The notes under the pieces are model-generated. The model was not told where the DNA came from. It did no database searches and worked only from the letters and a program-made list of their open reading frames with translations. A stretch of DNA of 64,000 nucleotides from Lysobacterales bacterium. Its GTDB lineage: Bacteria; Pseudomonadota; Gammaproteobacteria; Xanthomonadales; UBA2363. Of the stretch, positions 20,373 through 29,106 are shown one piece after another. Location: positions 124,001 to 188,000 of the forward strand of contig JAHCAT010000005.1 in NCBI GenBank assembly GCA_019634735.1. Direction: 5' to 3'. The stretch's first letter is position 1; each line of letters begins with the position of its first letter. The position numbers and the translations under genes are program-made.

Positions 20373-22531
20373 GATGGTCGTGGTCCTGAGAACGTGCAGC
20401 CTGCTCGCCGGGCTCCTTGCCCTGGTCGGCAGCCCTGGCGCCCGCTCCGATGCCCCCCCCCCCGCGCTTCGTTGACGCGATCCTCGAGGCGACTACCGAG
20501 GTAGACGGCCTGCCCTTTTCGCATCCGAAGTTCACCGATCCGGCCCTTCGTGAGGCGGGCCTCGCCCGGGCTCTTGCCGACCTGGCCGAGTTCGACGAGA
20601 ACCAGGTTCGCGTGATGGCAACCTATCCGCTGGCCGGGGCAGCGCGACTTCGCGTTTCACCGGCGTTCCTGGCGTCCTTCCGCCCCACGCCCACCATCAA
20701 GTCGATCCTGGCCATCCCGCCGGCTACGCAGCTGCTGGGGCATGCGGTTGGCGTGGCCAATTTCGCCCCCTTGCACAGCCAGGGACTCACCGGCGGCGGC
20801 ATCAAGGTCGCGGTCATCGATGCCGCTGTGAACGCCGGTGCCAGCCTGGTCGAGGAGCACTGCTGGTGTACCCATCCGATTTTCGGCGTCGGTTGCTGCA
20901 GCAATGGGCAGCACCAGCAGTCCGGTCCCGGGGCCGCACAGTCCAATGGCGGGGTGGCGGGTGACGCAGCGCACGGTGCGCTCGTGGCCGCGGTGCTGGG
21001 TGCCAACACCGCTGGCGCGGCACCCTCGGTTGGAATCGTCGGGATAGCGACTGATACCACCGCAGGAGTTGCCGATGCCCTCTATTACCTGTCCAGCCGC
21101 CCCGACATCCCCATAATCAACCTGTCGTTTGAGTACGGAGGCAATTTCCCAGGAAGCTGTGATGCCGCCAGCGTCCAAGGGCCGGCAATCCGCCCCCTGG
21201 TGAACCTGCTCTACCAGCAAGGCAAGTCCGTTGTTGCGGCTGCAGGGAACAACAACCGACTCGAATCGCAGGGCATGCCGGCGATGGGCTTTCCTGCCTG
21301 CCTGAGCTCGACCATCGCCGTGACCGGCCACTGGGGCTGCTTTTTCGACGGCAAGAACAAGAACTGCGATGATCCGATCGCATCTCTCAGCACACTCTGG
21401 CGTAGCACTCCAAGCTTTGGAGCCGACGCAAGCTCGATGACCGATCTGGCAGCCACGGCCGCGCCCATTACTGGCCTCGCGGCCCAGGCCCTCGCCGGAA
21501 CGTCCTACAGCGCGCCGCTCGCGGCAGGCTGTGCCGCCCTGCTCAAGCAAGGCTTTCCCGGCGCAACGGTGGAGCAGATCCGCTCCGCCCTGTCGACCTC
21601 GTCCATCAGCGTGACCCGTCCTGGACACGCCGCGTATCCGCGCCTGAACTGCGGCCAGGCCCATGCCTGGCTGGCGCTGCAGCAGGGCACACGGATCAAC
21701 CAGCACGGCATCACCGGCAATTACTACAACCCGTCAACGCCCGGCCAGGGCCTGCAACTTGAAGTCTTCCCGGACAGCAATGGGCCGGGTCAGGGTTACG
21801 TCATGGGCGGCTGGTTCACCTTCGACACGGTGGCGGGCGGCGTCGACCGGCAACGCTGGTTCACCGTCGAAGGCGTGACGGCAAGCGCTTCGGCCAGTTC
21901 GGTCGACGTGACGATCCTGACCCGGTACAACGGCAGCTTCGCGCAAGGTCCGGAACCGTCCGCCCTCATCATGGGCACGGGCACTCTGAGTTTCGACAAC
22001 TGCAACGAAGCCGCTCTGGCCTTCGACCTGCAGCCACCCTACGGCTCCGGCCAGATCCCCCTGGTGCCCCTGCTGCCGAACATTTCCTGCACGCCCCAGG
22101 GCGGTGGCGGCGGCCACAACGACTACCGGTTCTCCGGCAACTGGTATACCCCGGCCTTCGGTGGGCAGGGCCTGATGCTGGAGGTCAACCCCACCGAAGC
22201 ATTCGTGTTCGGCCTGTGGTTCACCTTTCGCCCGGCTGGGCAGCCGGGCTCCGGGCCCGCATCCCAGCGCTGGCTGTCATTGCAGAGGCCCTACAGCCCC
22301 GGCACCCGCAGCATCCAGTCCATCCCAGTCGGCGAGACCCTGACCAGCGGCGCGTTCAATGCCTCGACGCCGATACCAGGACTCTCCCAGGTGGGCACGG
22401 CCAACCTTGAATTTCACAGCTGTTCGAGCGCCACGCTCGACTACTCGCTGACTTCCGGCACCTTCGCGGGCCAGTCCGGCTCGCTTCCCTTGACACGGCT
22501 GGGCCCTGTGCCTGCCGGCTGCGTTTACTGA
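20373..22531 (+). CDS. Secreted S8 subtilisin-like protease, frameshifted at poly-C
   Basis: The ATG at 20373, behind a perfect GGAGG site, encodes a signal peptide (MVVVLRTCSLLAGLLALVGS) but its frame stops at TGA just after an 11-C run. The protease itself is in another frame, open from within the signal region to 22531. With 10 C the two join as DAPPPRFVDAI. The catalytic triad is intact: Asp in AVIDAAV (codon 20819), His in AAHGALVAA (20972), Ser in GTSYSAPLAAG (21503), plus the oxyanion Asn in AAAGNNN. Two similar C-terminal modules follow, with GNYYNPSTPGQGLQLEV (about 21715) and GNWYTPAFGGQGLMLEV (about 22135). Many Cys suggest disulfides. As sequenced it would lack export unless slippage restores frame. 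Confidence 0.8.
20453..20463 (+). repeat. Poly-C tract (11 C) at signal peptide/protease junction
   Basis: Eleven consecutive C bases lie at the point where the signal-peptide frame and the protease frame must join. Loss of one C, or gain of two, fuses them. This is the classic geometry of a slipped-strand phase-variation switch, but homopolymer miscounting in sequencing would look the same. Confidence 0.95.
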
Positions 22532-22540
22532 GGTCGGACC

Positions 22541-23488
22541 ATGAAGAGTGCATCCATGGCGGTCTGCGTGGTTTGCCTGCAGGCATTCGCTTCGGCGCTC
22601 TCAGCGCAGGCCGAGAACCCCTTCGCCACCCACCGCGCCGAGATCACGGTTGAGTACGGATCTATAGAGGGTCAAGGTGGCCCCGATGATCCCTACTCGC
22701 GGAATGTCCACACCATTGACGACGGCGAGCGCCGGGCGTTGAAGATCGCGCTGGAATTGGGCGGCGGATTCTCGGTTGCCCTGGGGCTGAGGCGTGAGCG
22801 CCTGGTGTACTCCAGCCCGCTGCAACCAGGCTGTCAGCCAGACGCGAGGTTTTTCTTCGAAGGATTCGGTTGCCAGATCGCGTTTCCGCCGCGGGCCGGG
22901 CAGTCGCGCGACAACGCGGAGACTTTCAGCGCGGAGGTGCGCTTCCACCGCCCCTTGGCCGAGCGCTTCCACCTCGACGCCCATCTGGGCTATGGCCGCC
23001 TGGCTTGGCAGACCCACGACGATGTCGAGGCGATCGCCGTCGGCCGCTGCCTGGCGATCGATCCAACCTTCGTCATGGCGCCGCTGGACCGCCTGCGCGC
23101 TACGCGACGCATTCCCGAGTGCCAGACCACCGCCGGCAGCAACGTCAAGTCCGGGCTGCACGGCGGCCTGCAGCTCAGTTACCGCCTGGCCGGGCCGGTC
23201 TGGATGGCGGGCGGCTATACCCTGCAGCGCTACGCCTACCTGCCCTACCGGCACCTCGCCTACAACCGCTTCAGGGAGGCCAACGGTGGATGCCTCGATC
23301 CCCAGAACTGCTTCGCATTCGGGTGGTATCGCACGCGAATCCGCCCAGACCATCCATCCAGCGCCGACTTTTTCACCGCCGCCGTGGGATCGCGGCTCGG
23401 CCGGCACTTCCATGGGGCACTGACCTACGAGTTCGGCGGCTCCCGCGACTGGGACGTGCTGGGCGCGCGGCTGGGCTGGTGGTTCTGA
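22541..23488 (+). CDS. Outer-membrane-barrel-like protein, tandem copy 1
   Basis: A 315-residue exported protein of unknown function. Signal peptide with cleavage near SALSAQAENPF. The rest alternates short polar turns with amphipathic strands (FSVALGLRRERLVY, AETFSAEVRFHRPL, HLDAHLGYGRLAW, GLQLSYRL) and ends in GARLGWWF, a terminal aromatic expected for BAM-inserted beta-barrels. Several conserved Cys (PGCQPD, GRCLAID, PECQT, GGCL, QNCF) are unusual for a barrel and could form loop disulfides. Starts 9 bases after the protease stop, so it is probably cotranscribed with it. No known function recognised; a small porin or transport barrel is the most I would infer. Confidence 0.75.
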   Translation: MKSASMAVCVVCLQAFASALSAQAENPFATHRAEITVEYGSIEGQGGPDDPYSRNVHTIDDGERRALKIALELGGGFSVALGLRRERLVYSSPLQPGCQPDARFFFEGFGCQIAFPPRAGQSRDNAETFSAEVRFHRPLAERFHLDAHLGYGRLAWQTHDDVEAIAVGRCLAIDPTFVMAPLDRLRATRRIPECQTTAGSNVKSGLHGGLQLSYRLAGPVWMAGGYTLQRYAYLPYRHLAYNRFREANGGCLDPQNCFAFGWYRTRIRPDHPSSADFFTAAVGSRLGRHFHGALTYEFGGSRDWDVLGARLGWWF

Positions 23489-24458
23489 ACCCATGCGGAC
23501 GGGCCAGCACATCCTGATCCGACACGTCTGTCTCGCGATCGCGTTGGGCGCGTCCTGGCCTGCCGGCCCGGCGCAGGCCGAGAACCCCTTCGCCACCCAG
23601 CGCAGCGAGGTCACGGTCGAGTACGGATCTATAGAGGGTCCAGGTGGCCCCGATGATCCCTACTCGCGGAATGTCCGGACGATTGAAGATGGTGAGCGTC
23701 GGGCGTTAAAAGTCGCGCTGAACTTAGGCAGCGGGCTCTCCTTTGCCCTGGGTCTGAGCCGGGAGCGAGTGCGCTATGCCAGCCCATTGGACCCTGGCTG
23801 TCAGCTAGACGCGAGGTTCTTCTTTGAAGGAACCTTTTGCCAACTTGCTTTGCGGCCACGCCTGGCCATCCTGACGCGTGACAACGCGGAGACTCTCAGC
23901 GCGGAGGTACGCTTCCACCGCCCCTTGGCCGAGCGCTTCCACCTCGACGCCCATCTGGGCTATGGCCGCCTGGCCTGGCAGACCCACGACGATGTCGAGG
24001 CGATCGCCGTCGGCCGCTGCCTGGCGATCGATTCAACCTTCGTCATGGCGCCGCTGGACCGCCTGCGCGCTACGCGGCGCATCCCCGAATGCCAGACCAG
24101 CGCCGGCAGCAACGTCAAGTCCGGGCTGCACGGCGGCCTGCAGCTGAGCTACCGGCTGGCCGGGCCGGTCTGGATGGCAGGCGGCTATACCCTGCAACGC
24201 TACGCCTACCTGCCCTACAGGCACCTTGCCTACAACCGCTTCAGGGAGGCCAATGGTGGATGCCTCTTCCCCCAGAACTGCTCGGGGTTTGGCTGGGACC
24301 GCACGCGCATCCGACCGGACTATCCATCCAGCGCCGACTTCTTCACCGCCGCCGTGGGATCGCGGCTCGGCCGGCACTTCCATGGGGCCCTGACCTACGA
24401 GTTCGGCGGCTCCCGCGACTGGGACGTGCTGGGCGCGCGGCTGGGCTGGTGGTTCTGA
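22604..24458 (+). repeat. Tandem duplication, unit about 967 bp
   Basis: The sequence starting GCGCAGGCCGAGAACCCC at 22604 recurs at 23571, an offset of 967 bp, and the similarity continues to the two stop codons (23488, 24458). Signal-peptide sequences just upstream are not shared, so the duplicated unit covers the mature region. Confidence 0.9.
23493..24458 (+). CDS. Outer-membrane-barrel-like protein, tandem copy 2
   Basis: A 321-residue paralogue of the preceding gene, beginning 4 bases after its stop. Mature proteins align end to end: identical blocks such as RPLAERFHLDAHLGYGRL and GRCLAID, the same Cys positions and the same GARLGWWF end. The signal peptide (SWPAGPAQAENPF) is different, and differences cluster in the segment around residues 95-130 (SPLDPGCQLDARFFFEGT) and before the end (QNCSGFGWDRT), which would be loops if it is a barrel. 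The DNA is also nearly identical over most of its length, pointing to a recent duplication or gene conversion. Confidence 0.75.
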   Translation: MRTGQHILIRHVCLAIALGASWPAGPAQAENPFATQRSEVTVEYGSIEGPGGPDDPYSRNVRTIEDGERRALKVALNLGSGLSFALGLSRERVRYASPLDPGCQLDARFFFEGTFCQLALRPRLAILTRDNAETLSAEVRFHRPLAERFHLDAHLGYGRLAWQTHDDVEAIAVGRCLAIDSTFVMAPLDRLRATRRIPECQTSAGSNVKSGLHGGLQLSYRLAGPVWMAGGYTLQRYAYLPYRHLAYNRFREANGGCLFPQNCSGFGWDRTRIRPDYPSSADFFTAAVGSRLGRHFHGALTYEFGGSRDWDVLGARLGWWF

Positions 24459-24483
24459 GGAACCCGCACAGGCGGGGTGACGG

Positions 24484-25116
24484 TCAGGGCTGGGCAGTCG
24501 GATCGCTGCCGGCTTCTGCCGGCGTCGCCGACGGCGCCGGATCGGGTTCGGGGTGCCTGGCCGGAAGGTGCAGCAGCTCGCGCAGTCGGCGGCCCTGGGC
24601 GGAGAAGCGTTGCGCTTCCCAGTGCAGGATGCGGTAGCCGATGTCGAGCAGCACGGCGATGCCCAGTCCGGTGACGAAGCCGCCCACGAACAGCGCGTTG
24701 GCGGCCTTGAAGGCCGGGCCCAGGTGCCCGCCGATGCCGACCGCGTCCATCAGGGTGACGCCCAGCCAGAGGGTGAATCCGAAGATCGGCAGGATGGTGA
24801 ACGGGTTGGTGATGAACTGCAGGGCGACGGTCAGGGTGAGGTTGGCCCGGAACGCCAGGGCCAGAGCGAAGGCCAGCAGGAACTGGAAGCCATAGAGCGG
24901 AAGAAAGGCCAGGATCGAGCCCACGTAGAGCGCGCGCAGCACGTATGCACGCTTGAACGACCACAGGAACGGCGCCTTGCGGGCGGCATCCTGGAACCAC
25001 TTGATGATCGGGTAGCGGCGGATGTTGGCGCGCCGCGGCAACGGCCGCAGCAGCCGGCGGATGCGGCGCTTGCGGCTGAGCTGTTCCAGGCGGTGGCGTT
25101 CGAGTTCGTGGTTCAT
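24484..25116 (-). CDS. DUF2062 membrane protein
   Basis: A 210-residue inner-membrane protein of the DUF2062 family (PF09835). A basic N terminus (ERHRLEQLSRKRRIRRLLRP) precedes membrane segments at YVGSILAFLPLYGFQFLLAF, the family motif LQFITNPFTILPIFGFTLWLG and a later LFVGGFVTGLGIAVLLDIGY helix. The C-terminal tail is Pro/Glu-rich. Function unknown; relatives occur beside glycosyltransferase or comEC genes in other bacteria. The ATG at 25116 (MNHELERH) is chosen because upstream codons show no coding character. Convergent with the duplicated barrel genes, 25 bp apart, without an obvious terminator. Confidence 0.83.
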   Translation of the reverse strand: MNHELERHRLEQLSRKRRIRRLLRPLPRRANIRRYPIIKWFQDAARKAPFLWSFKRAYVLRALYVGSILAFLPLYGFQFLLAFALALAFRANLTLTVALQFITNPFTILPIFGFTLWLGVTLMDAVGIGGHLGPAFKAANALFVGGFVTGLGIAVLLDIGYRILHWEAQRFSAQGRRLRELLHLPARHPEPDPAPSATPAEAGSDPTAQP

Positions 25117-25373
25117 GGCCGGGTCCGGGCGTCCGCCATTGTCGCAGCGGGCGGGGCATTCGGCGATGGCTGGTTTTCCGGGGCGCGGGGTGCGGTTCAG
25201 CGGCGCCCCTTCGACAGCGGCCCGCCCGGCGAACGGTCCCCGCCGCCGGTGCCCACGCGGAAGGTCAGCGCAGGAACCGGGGGGCGCGACCGGCTGCCAC
25301 CGCACCGCCCTGCCCTTGCGGCGGCGGATTCCGGCACCATGTCGGTGAGTCCGACCTGCCTTGCGAGCCGTCC

Positions 25374-26240
25374 ATGTCCCAGGCCCTTGCCGTCACCACC
25401 GCCGACTTCGAGACCGAAGTCATCGCCGCATCGATGCAGGTGCCCGTGCTGGTCGACTTCTGGGCGCCCTGGTGCGCGCCCTGCTGCTCGCTGGGTCCGG
25501 TGCTGGACAAGCTGGCCGGCGAGCTGGCCGGACGGCTCAAGGTGGTCAAGGTCAACACCGACGAGGAGATGCAGCTCGCCTCGCTGTTCGGCATCCGCAG
25601 CCTGCCCACGGTGGTGCTGATCAAGGACGGCCAGCCGGTCGACGGCTTCATGGGCGCGCAGCCCGAAGGCACGATCCGTCAGTGGCTGGCGCCGCACCTG
25701 CCCGAGGCCGGGGACGCACCGGACGCCGAGGCCGACGAGCCGGCCGCCTCGCCCCCGGCTGCCGCCGTCGATCCGGCCCAGCGCCTGGCCCAGGCCCGCC
25801 ATGCCCTGGCAGAGGCGCCGGACGACGGCGAGCGGCGCCTGGACCTGGTCGATGCCCTGCTGGCCGCCGGCGAACTGGACGAGGCGGTGTCGCGGCTGGA
25901 CGACCTGCCGGCCGACCTCGCCACCGGCGACCGCGCCCGGCGTGCCCGCGCCCTGCTCGATTTCCACTACCAGGCCGCCCGCGCGCCCTCCGTTCCCGAA
26001 CTGGACGCGCGTCTGCAGGCCGATGCCGACGACCACGAGGCGCGCCATCTGCTGGGCGTGCGCCTGCTGCTGGACGGCGATGCCCCGGCCGCCCTGGACG
26101 CCTTCCTGGAACTGATGCGCCGCGACCGCAAGTACGGCGACGACCTGGGCCGCAAGGCGCTGGTGCAGGCCTTCGCGGTGGTCGACGACGCCGAACTGGT
26201 CGGCCAGGTGCGGCGCCGGATGTCCTCGCTGCTGTTCTGA
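25374..26240 (+). CDS. Thioredoxin-domain co-chaperone, CnoX/YbbN-like
   Basis: A 288-residue protein. Residues 1-110 form a thioredoxin domain with FWAPWCAPCCSLGP (active site CAPC plus an extra Cys), the VKVNTDEE strand and the cis-Pro in SLPTVV. Residues 140-288 are helical TPR-like repeats (LAQARHALAEAPDDGERRLDLVDAL, DEAVSRLDDLPADLA), ending VGQVRRRMSSLLF. This is the YbbN/CnoX architecture: a holdase that protects substrates and hands them to GroEL or DnaK under bleach stress. E. coli CnoX has SQHC, but many other bacteria keep CxxC and therefore redox activity, as here. Stands alone between divergent DUF2062 and fghA. Confidence 0.88.
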   Translation: MSQALAVTTADFETEVIAASMQVPVLVDFWAPWCAPCCSLGPVLDKLAGELAGRLKVVKVNTDEEMQLASLFGIRSLPTVVLIKDGQPVDGFMGAQPEGTIRQWLAPHLPEAGDAPDAEADEPAASPPAAAVDPAQRLAQARHALAEAPDDGERRLDLVDALLAAGELDEAVSRLDDLPADLATGDRARRARALLDFHYQAARAPSVPELDARLQADADDHEARHLLGVRLLLDGDAPAALDAFLELMRRDRKYGDDLGRKALVQAFAVVDDAELVGQVRRRMSSLLF

Positions 26241-26478
26241 CCAGGGCGGGGACAGGCGGGTCCAGGCGGGTCCAGGCGCGGCACCCGACCGCAGGCGCGC
26301 CGAGGTCGCGCGCATCGCCGTTGAGCAGGCCCGGCCGGAGCGGGGGTGCCGATACCGGAAGTCCGGCACGGCCCGCCCCGCAACCTGCCGGCCGCAGGCG
26401 CCGGCACGCCGGTCGCACGGCCGATGACCGCGGCATGGCACCTGTGGCAGCCTCGTGGCCCGCACTGGAGCCAGCGCC

Positions 26479-27321
26479 ATGATCGAGATCCTCGCCGAGC
26501 ACCGCTGCCACGGTGGCAGCCAGGGCTTCTACCGCCACGTCTCGGACGCCTGCGGCGGCCCGATGCGCTTTTCGGTGTTCCTGCCGCCGCAGGCGGCCGC
26601 GCAGCCGGTGCCGGTGCTGTACTGCCTGGCCGGCCTGACCTGCACCGAGGAGACCTTCATGGTCAAGGCCGGCGCCCAGCGGCTGGCCGCCGAGCTCGGC
26701 CTGGCCCTGGTCGCGCCCGACACCAGCCCGCGCGAGACCGGCATCGAGGGCGCCACCGGCGACTGGGAGTTCGGCGAAGGGGCCGGCTTCTATGTCGATG
26801 CCACGCAGCCGCCCTGGTCGGCACGCTTCCGGATGCGCACCTGGGTCGCCGAGGAACTGCCAGCCCTGGTCGAAGGTCATTTCCGGCTGGATGGCACGCG
26901 CCGCGGCCTGCTCGGCCATTCGATGGGCGGCCACGGCGCGCTGACCATCGGCCTGGGCGAACCGCAGCGCTACCGGTCGCTGTCGGCGCTGGCGCCGATC
27001 GTCGCGCCCTCGCAGGTGCCCTGGGGCCTCAAGGCCCTGCCCCGCTACCTGGGCGAGGACCGCGCCGACTGGGCCGCCTACGACGCCTGCGAACTGGTGC
27101 GTCGAGGCGCCCGCTTTCCGGGCACGATCCTGGTCGACCAGGGCGAGGCCGACCGCTTCCTTCATGAGCAGCTCCGTCCCGGGCTGTTCGCCGATGCCTG
27201 CGCCGAGACCGGGCAGCCGCTGACGCTGCGCCAGCACCCCGGCTACGACCACGGCTACTTCTTCATCCAGAGCGTCATCGACGACCACCTGCGCCACCAC
27301 GCCGCCGCGCTGGCGTCATGA
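26479..27321 (+). CDS. fghA: S-formylglutathione hydrolase
   Basis: A 280-residue esterase-D-type alpha/beta hydrolase. Nucleophile elbow GHSMGGHGAL, catalytic Asp in the VDQGEADRF region and His in YDHGYFFIQ; the family motif CLAGLTCTEETFMVKAGAQR is present. It hydrolyses S-formylglutathione to formate and glutathione, the second step of glutathione-dependent formaldehyde detoxification. The usual partner, class III alcohol dehydrogenase (adhC/frmA), is not in the window. The ATG at 26479 (MIEILAEHRC) matches family N termini; eight upstream codons in frame are not counted. A downstream exporter gene starts 34 bp later. Confidence 0.94.
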   Translation: MIEILAEHRCHGGSQGFYRHVSDACGGPMRFSVFLPPQAAAQPVPVLYCLAGLTCTEETFMVKAGAQRLAAELGLALVAPDTSPRETGIEGATGDWEFGEGAGFYVDATQPPWSARFRMRTWVAEELPALVEGHFRLDGTRRGLLGHSMGGHGALTIGLGEPQRYRSLSALAPIVAPSQVPWGLKALPRYLGEDRADWAAYDACELVRRGARFPGTILVDQGEADRFLHEQLRPGLFADACAETGQPLTLRQHPGYDHGYFFIQSVIDDHLRHHAAALAS

Positions 27322-27355
27322 GCCGGCGCCGGCCCAGCGCTGCGCCGCGACGGAC

Positions 27356-28222
27356 ATGACCCGATCGCATGCCACCCTGGCCGGCCTGACCGCGATCGGC
27401 CTGTGGTCGGCCTTGGCGGTGCTGACCCTGGCGACCGGGGACATCCCGCCCTTCCAGCTGCTGTCGCTGGGTTTCGCCGTGGGGGCCGTCACGGGGCTGG
27501 CGCTGCTGCGCCTGCGCGGCCCGCTGCTGCCCGCCTTGCGGCAGCCGCCGGCGGCCTTCGCCCTGGCCAGCGCCGCGCTGTTCGGCTACCACGCCCTGTA
27601 TTTCCTGGCCTTGAAGACGGCGCCGGCGGTCGAGGCCAACCTGGTCAACTACCTGTGGCCGCTGCTGATCGTCGCCTTCGCGGCCTTGCTGCCGGGCGCG
27701 CGGATCCGCGCGCGACAAGTGGTCGGCACGCTGCTGGGGCTGGCCGGGGCGGTGCTGATCGTCACCCGTGGCCAGGCCCTGGCCGTCGAGGCGGCCCACC
27801 TGCCCGGCTACCTGGCAGCGCTGGGCGCGGCGCTGACCTGGGCGGCCTATTCGGTGCTCAACCGCCGCCACGCCGCGGTGCCCTCGGCGGCGATCGCCGG
27901 GCCCTGCCTGCTGGTCGCGGTGCTGGGCGGGCTGGCGCATCTGGCCACCGAGGCCACGGTGGCGCCGACCGCCGGCCAGTGGCTGGCGATCGCGGCGATG
28001 GGTGCCGGACCGGTCGGCGCCGCCTTCTGGTTCTGGGACATCGGCACCAAGCGTGGCGACCTGGCCCTGCTCGGCACCCTGGCCTACCTGGCGCCGCTGC
28101 TGTCCACCGCCTGGCTGCTGCTGGCCGGCGCGGGCAGTCCGCACTGGAGCCAGGCGGTGGCCTGCGCCCTGATCGTCGGCGGCGGCCTGCTGAGCGTCGC
28201 GGCCTCCAAGGCCAGTCCCTGA
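27356..28222 (+). CDS. DMT-superfamily exporter (EamA, YddG-like)
   Basis: A 288-residue inner-membrane protein with ten hydrophobic segments arranged as two EamA repeats (first about residues 5-135, second 150-285). Family-typical stretches: GLTAIGLWSALAVL at the start, FLALKTAPAVEANLVNYLWPLLI, and FWFWDIGTKRGDLALLGTLAYLAPL in the second repeat. The last resembles aromatic amino acid exporters of the YddG group. Substrate is inferred from family resemblance only. Starts 34 bp after fghA, possibly cotranscribed but with no metabolic link. Confidence 0.83.
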   Translation: MTRSHATLAGLTAIGLWSALAVLTLATGDIPPFQLLSLGFAVGAVTGLALLRLRGPLLPALRQPPAAFALASAALFGYHALYFLALKTAPAVEANLVNYLWPLLIVAFAALLPGARIRARQVVGTLLGLAGAVLIVTRGQALAVEAAHLPGYLAALGAALTWAAYSVLNRRHAAVPSAAIAGPCLLVAVLGGLAHLATEATVAPTAGQWLAIAAMGAGPVGAAFWFWDIGTKRGDLALLGTLAYLAPLLSTAWLLLAGAGSPHWSQAVACALIVGGGLLSVAASKASP

Positions 28223-28336
28223 GCGCCTGGCGGGGTCTGCGGCCCCGATCCGACCCGGCGGGCCGTGTACGTGGCATGGACGCCGGGACCCCGACGATCG
28301 GCTAGCCTTGCGCCACGCCCCTCGCAGGAACCCACC

Positions 28337-29047
28337 ATGACTGTCTTCCGTACCCTGCTGCCGTTCCTGTTGCTGGCAGCCTGCGGTCCGCTGCGCGCCG
28401 ACGACAGCCTGCGTCTGGTGCTGGCGTCGCCGGACGGCCGCGCGGTGCCGGCCAGCGCGCCGGCCGCCTGCACCGGCGGCCTGCGCAACGACGATGGCAG
28501 CTACGAGGGCGCGGTCGGCTATGCCAACGCCGTGCTGCGCGGCAGCTACGTGATGGCCTTCGACATTCCCGACGGTTTCGCGCCGGCCCGGGTCTGCATC
28601 TGCTGGACGCGCGGACCGTTCAACACCGGTCCGGACATCGACTTCGAACTGGTCTTCCATGCCGCCGACGGCAAGGGGCCGAAGGGCGAGCCGGACTGGC
28701 CCGGCACCTTCCTCGGCCGGGTCACCGCGCGCGCGGAGGGCGTGCCGGAGTTCGCCGTCGATGGCGTGGCGCTGTACCCGGTGGAACTGCCCGAGGCCGC
28801 GCGCAGCCTGGCCGGCCGCATCCATGTCGGCACCGAGTGGCAACCGTTCGTCGACCGGCAGTTCTTCCTGTGCAACGACGCCGAAGTCGGCGGCGGCACC
28901 ACCCGGCCGGTGTTCGAGGCGTACGGCAGCACCAACGAGGGCCAGAGCTGGTCGCCGGTGTCGCCGAACCGCCCGACCTATCGCGCGCTGGGCACCGTGC
29001 TGTTCGGCGATGTGCTCTACGGCGACGGCTTCGACGTCCAGCCCTGA
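28337..29047 (+). CDS. Hypothetical exported protein with GFD C-terminal motif
   Basis: A 236-residue protein with a signal peptide (LLPFLLLAACGPLRADD); LLLAACGP could also act as a lipobox. The body is beta-rich and carries four Cys (PAACTGG, RVCICW, FFLCND), with VGYANAVLRGSYVMAFDIPDG and ARVCICWTR as the most distinctive stretches. No family recognised. It ends VLYGDGFDVQP, matching the short C-terminal motif shared with the M14 peptidase, the ThuA protein and the larger HzsA-like protein in this window. Start at 28337 chosen for the signal peptide. Convergent with rimO. Confidence 0.75.
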   Translation: MTVFRTLLPFLLLAACGPLRADDSLRLVLASPDGRAVPASAPAACTGGLRNDDGSYEGAVGYANAVLRGSYVMAFDIPDGFAPARVCICWTRGPFNTGPDIDFELVFHAADGKGPKGEPDWPGTFLGRVTARAEGVPEFAVDGVALYPVELPEAARSLAGRIHVGTEWQPFVDRQFFLCNDAEVGGGTTRPVFEAYGSTNEGQSWSPVSPNRPTYRALGTVLFGDVLYGDGFDVQP

Positions 29048-29106
29048 CCTTGAGGGTTGCTCGAGCTCGCCTCGGCGCCCTCCGAAAGGATCCGGGCTGG
29101 CGGCAC

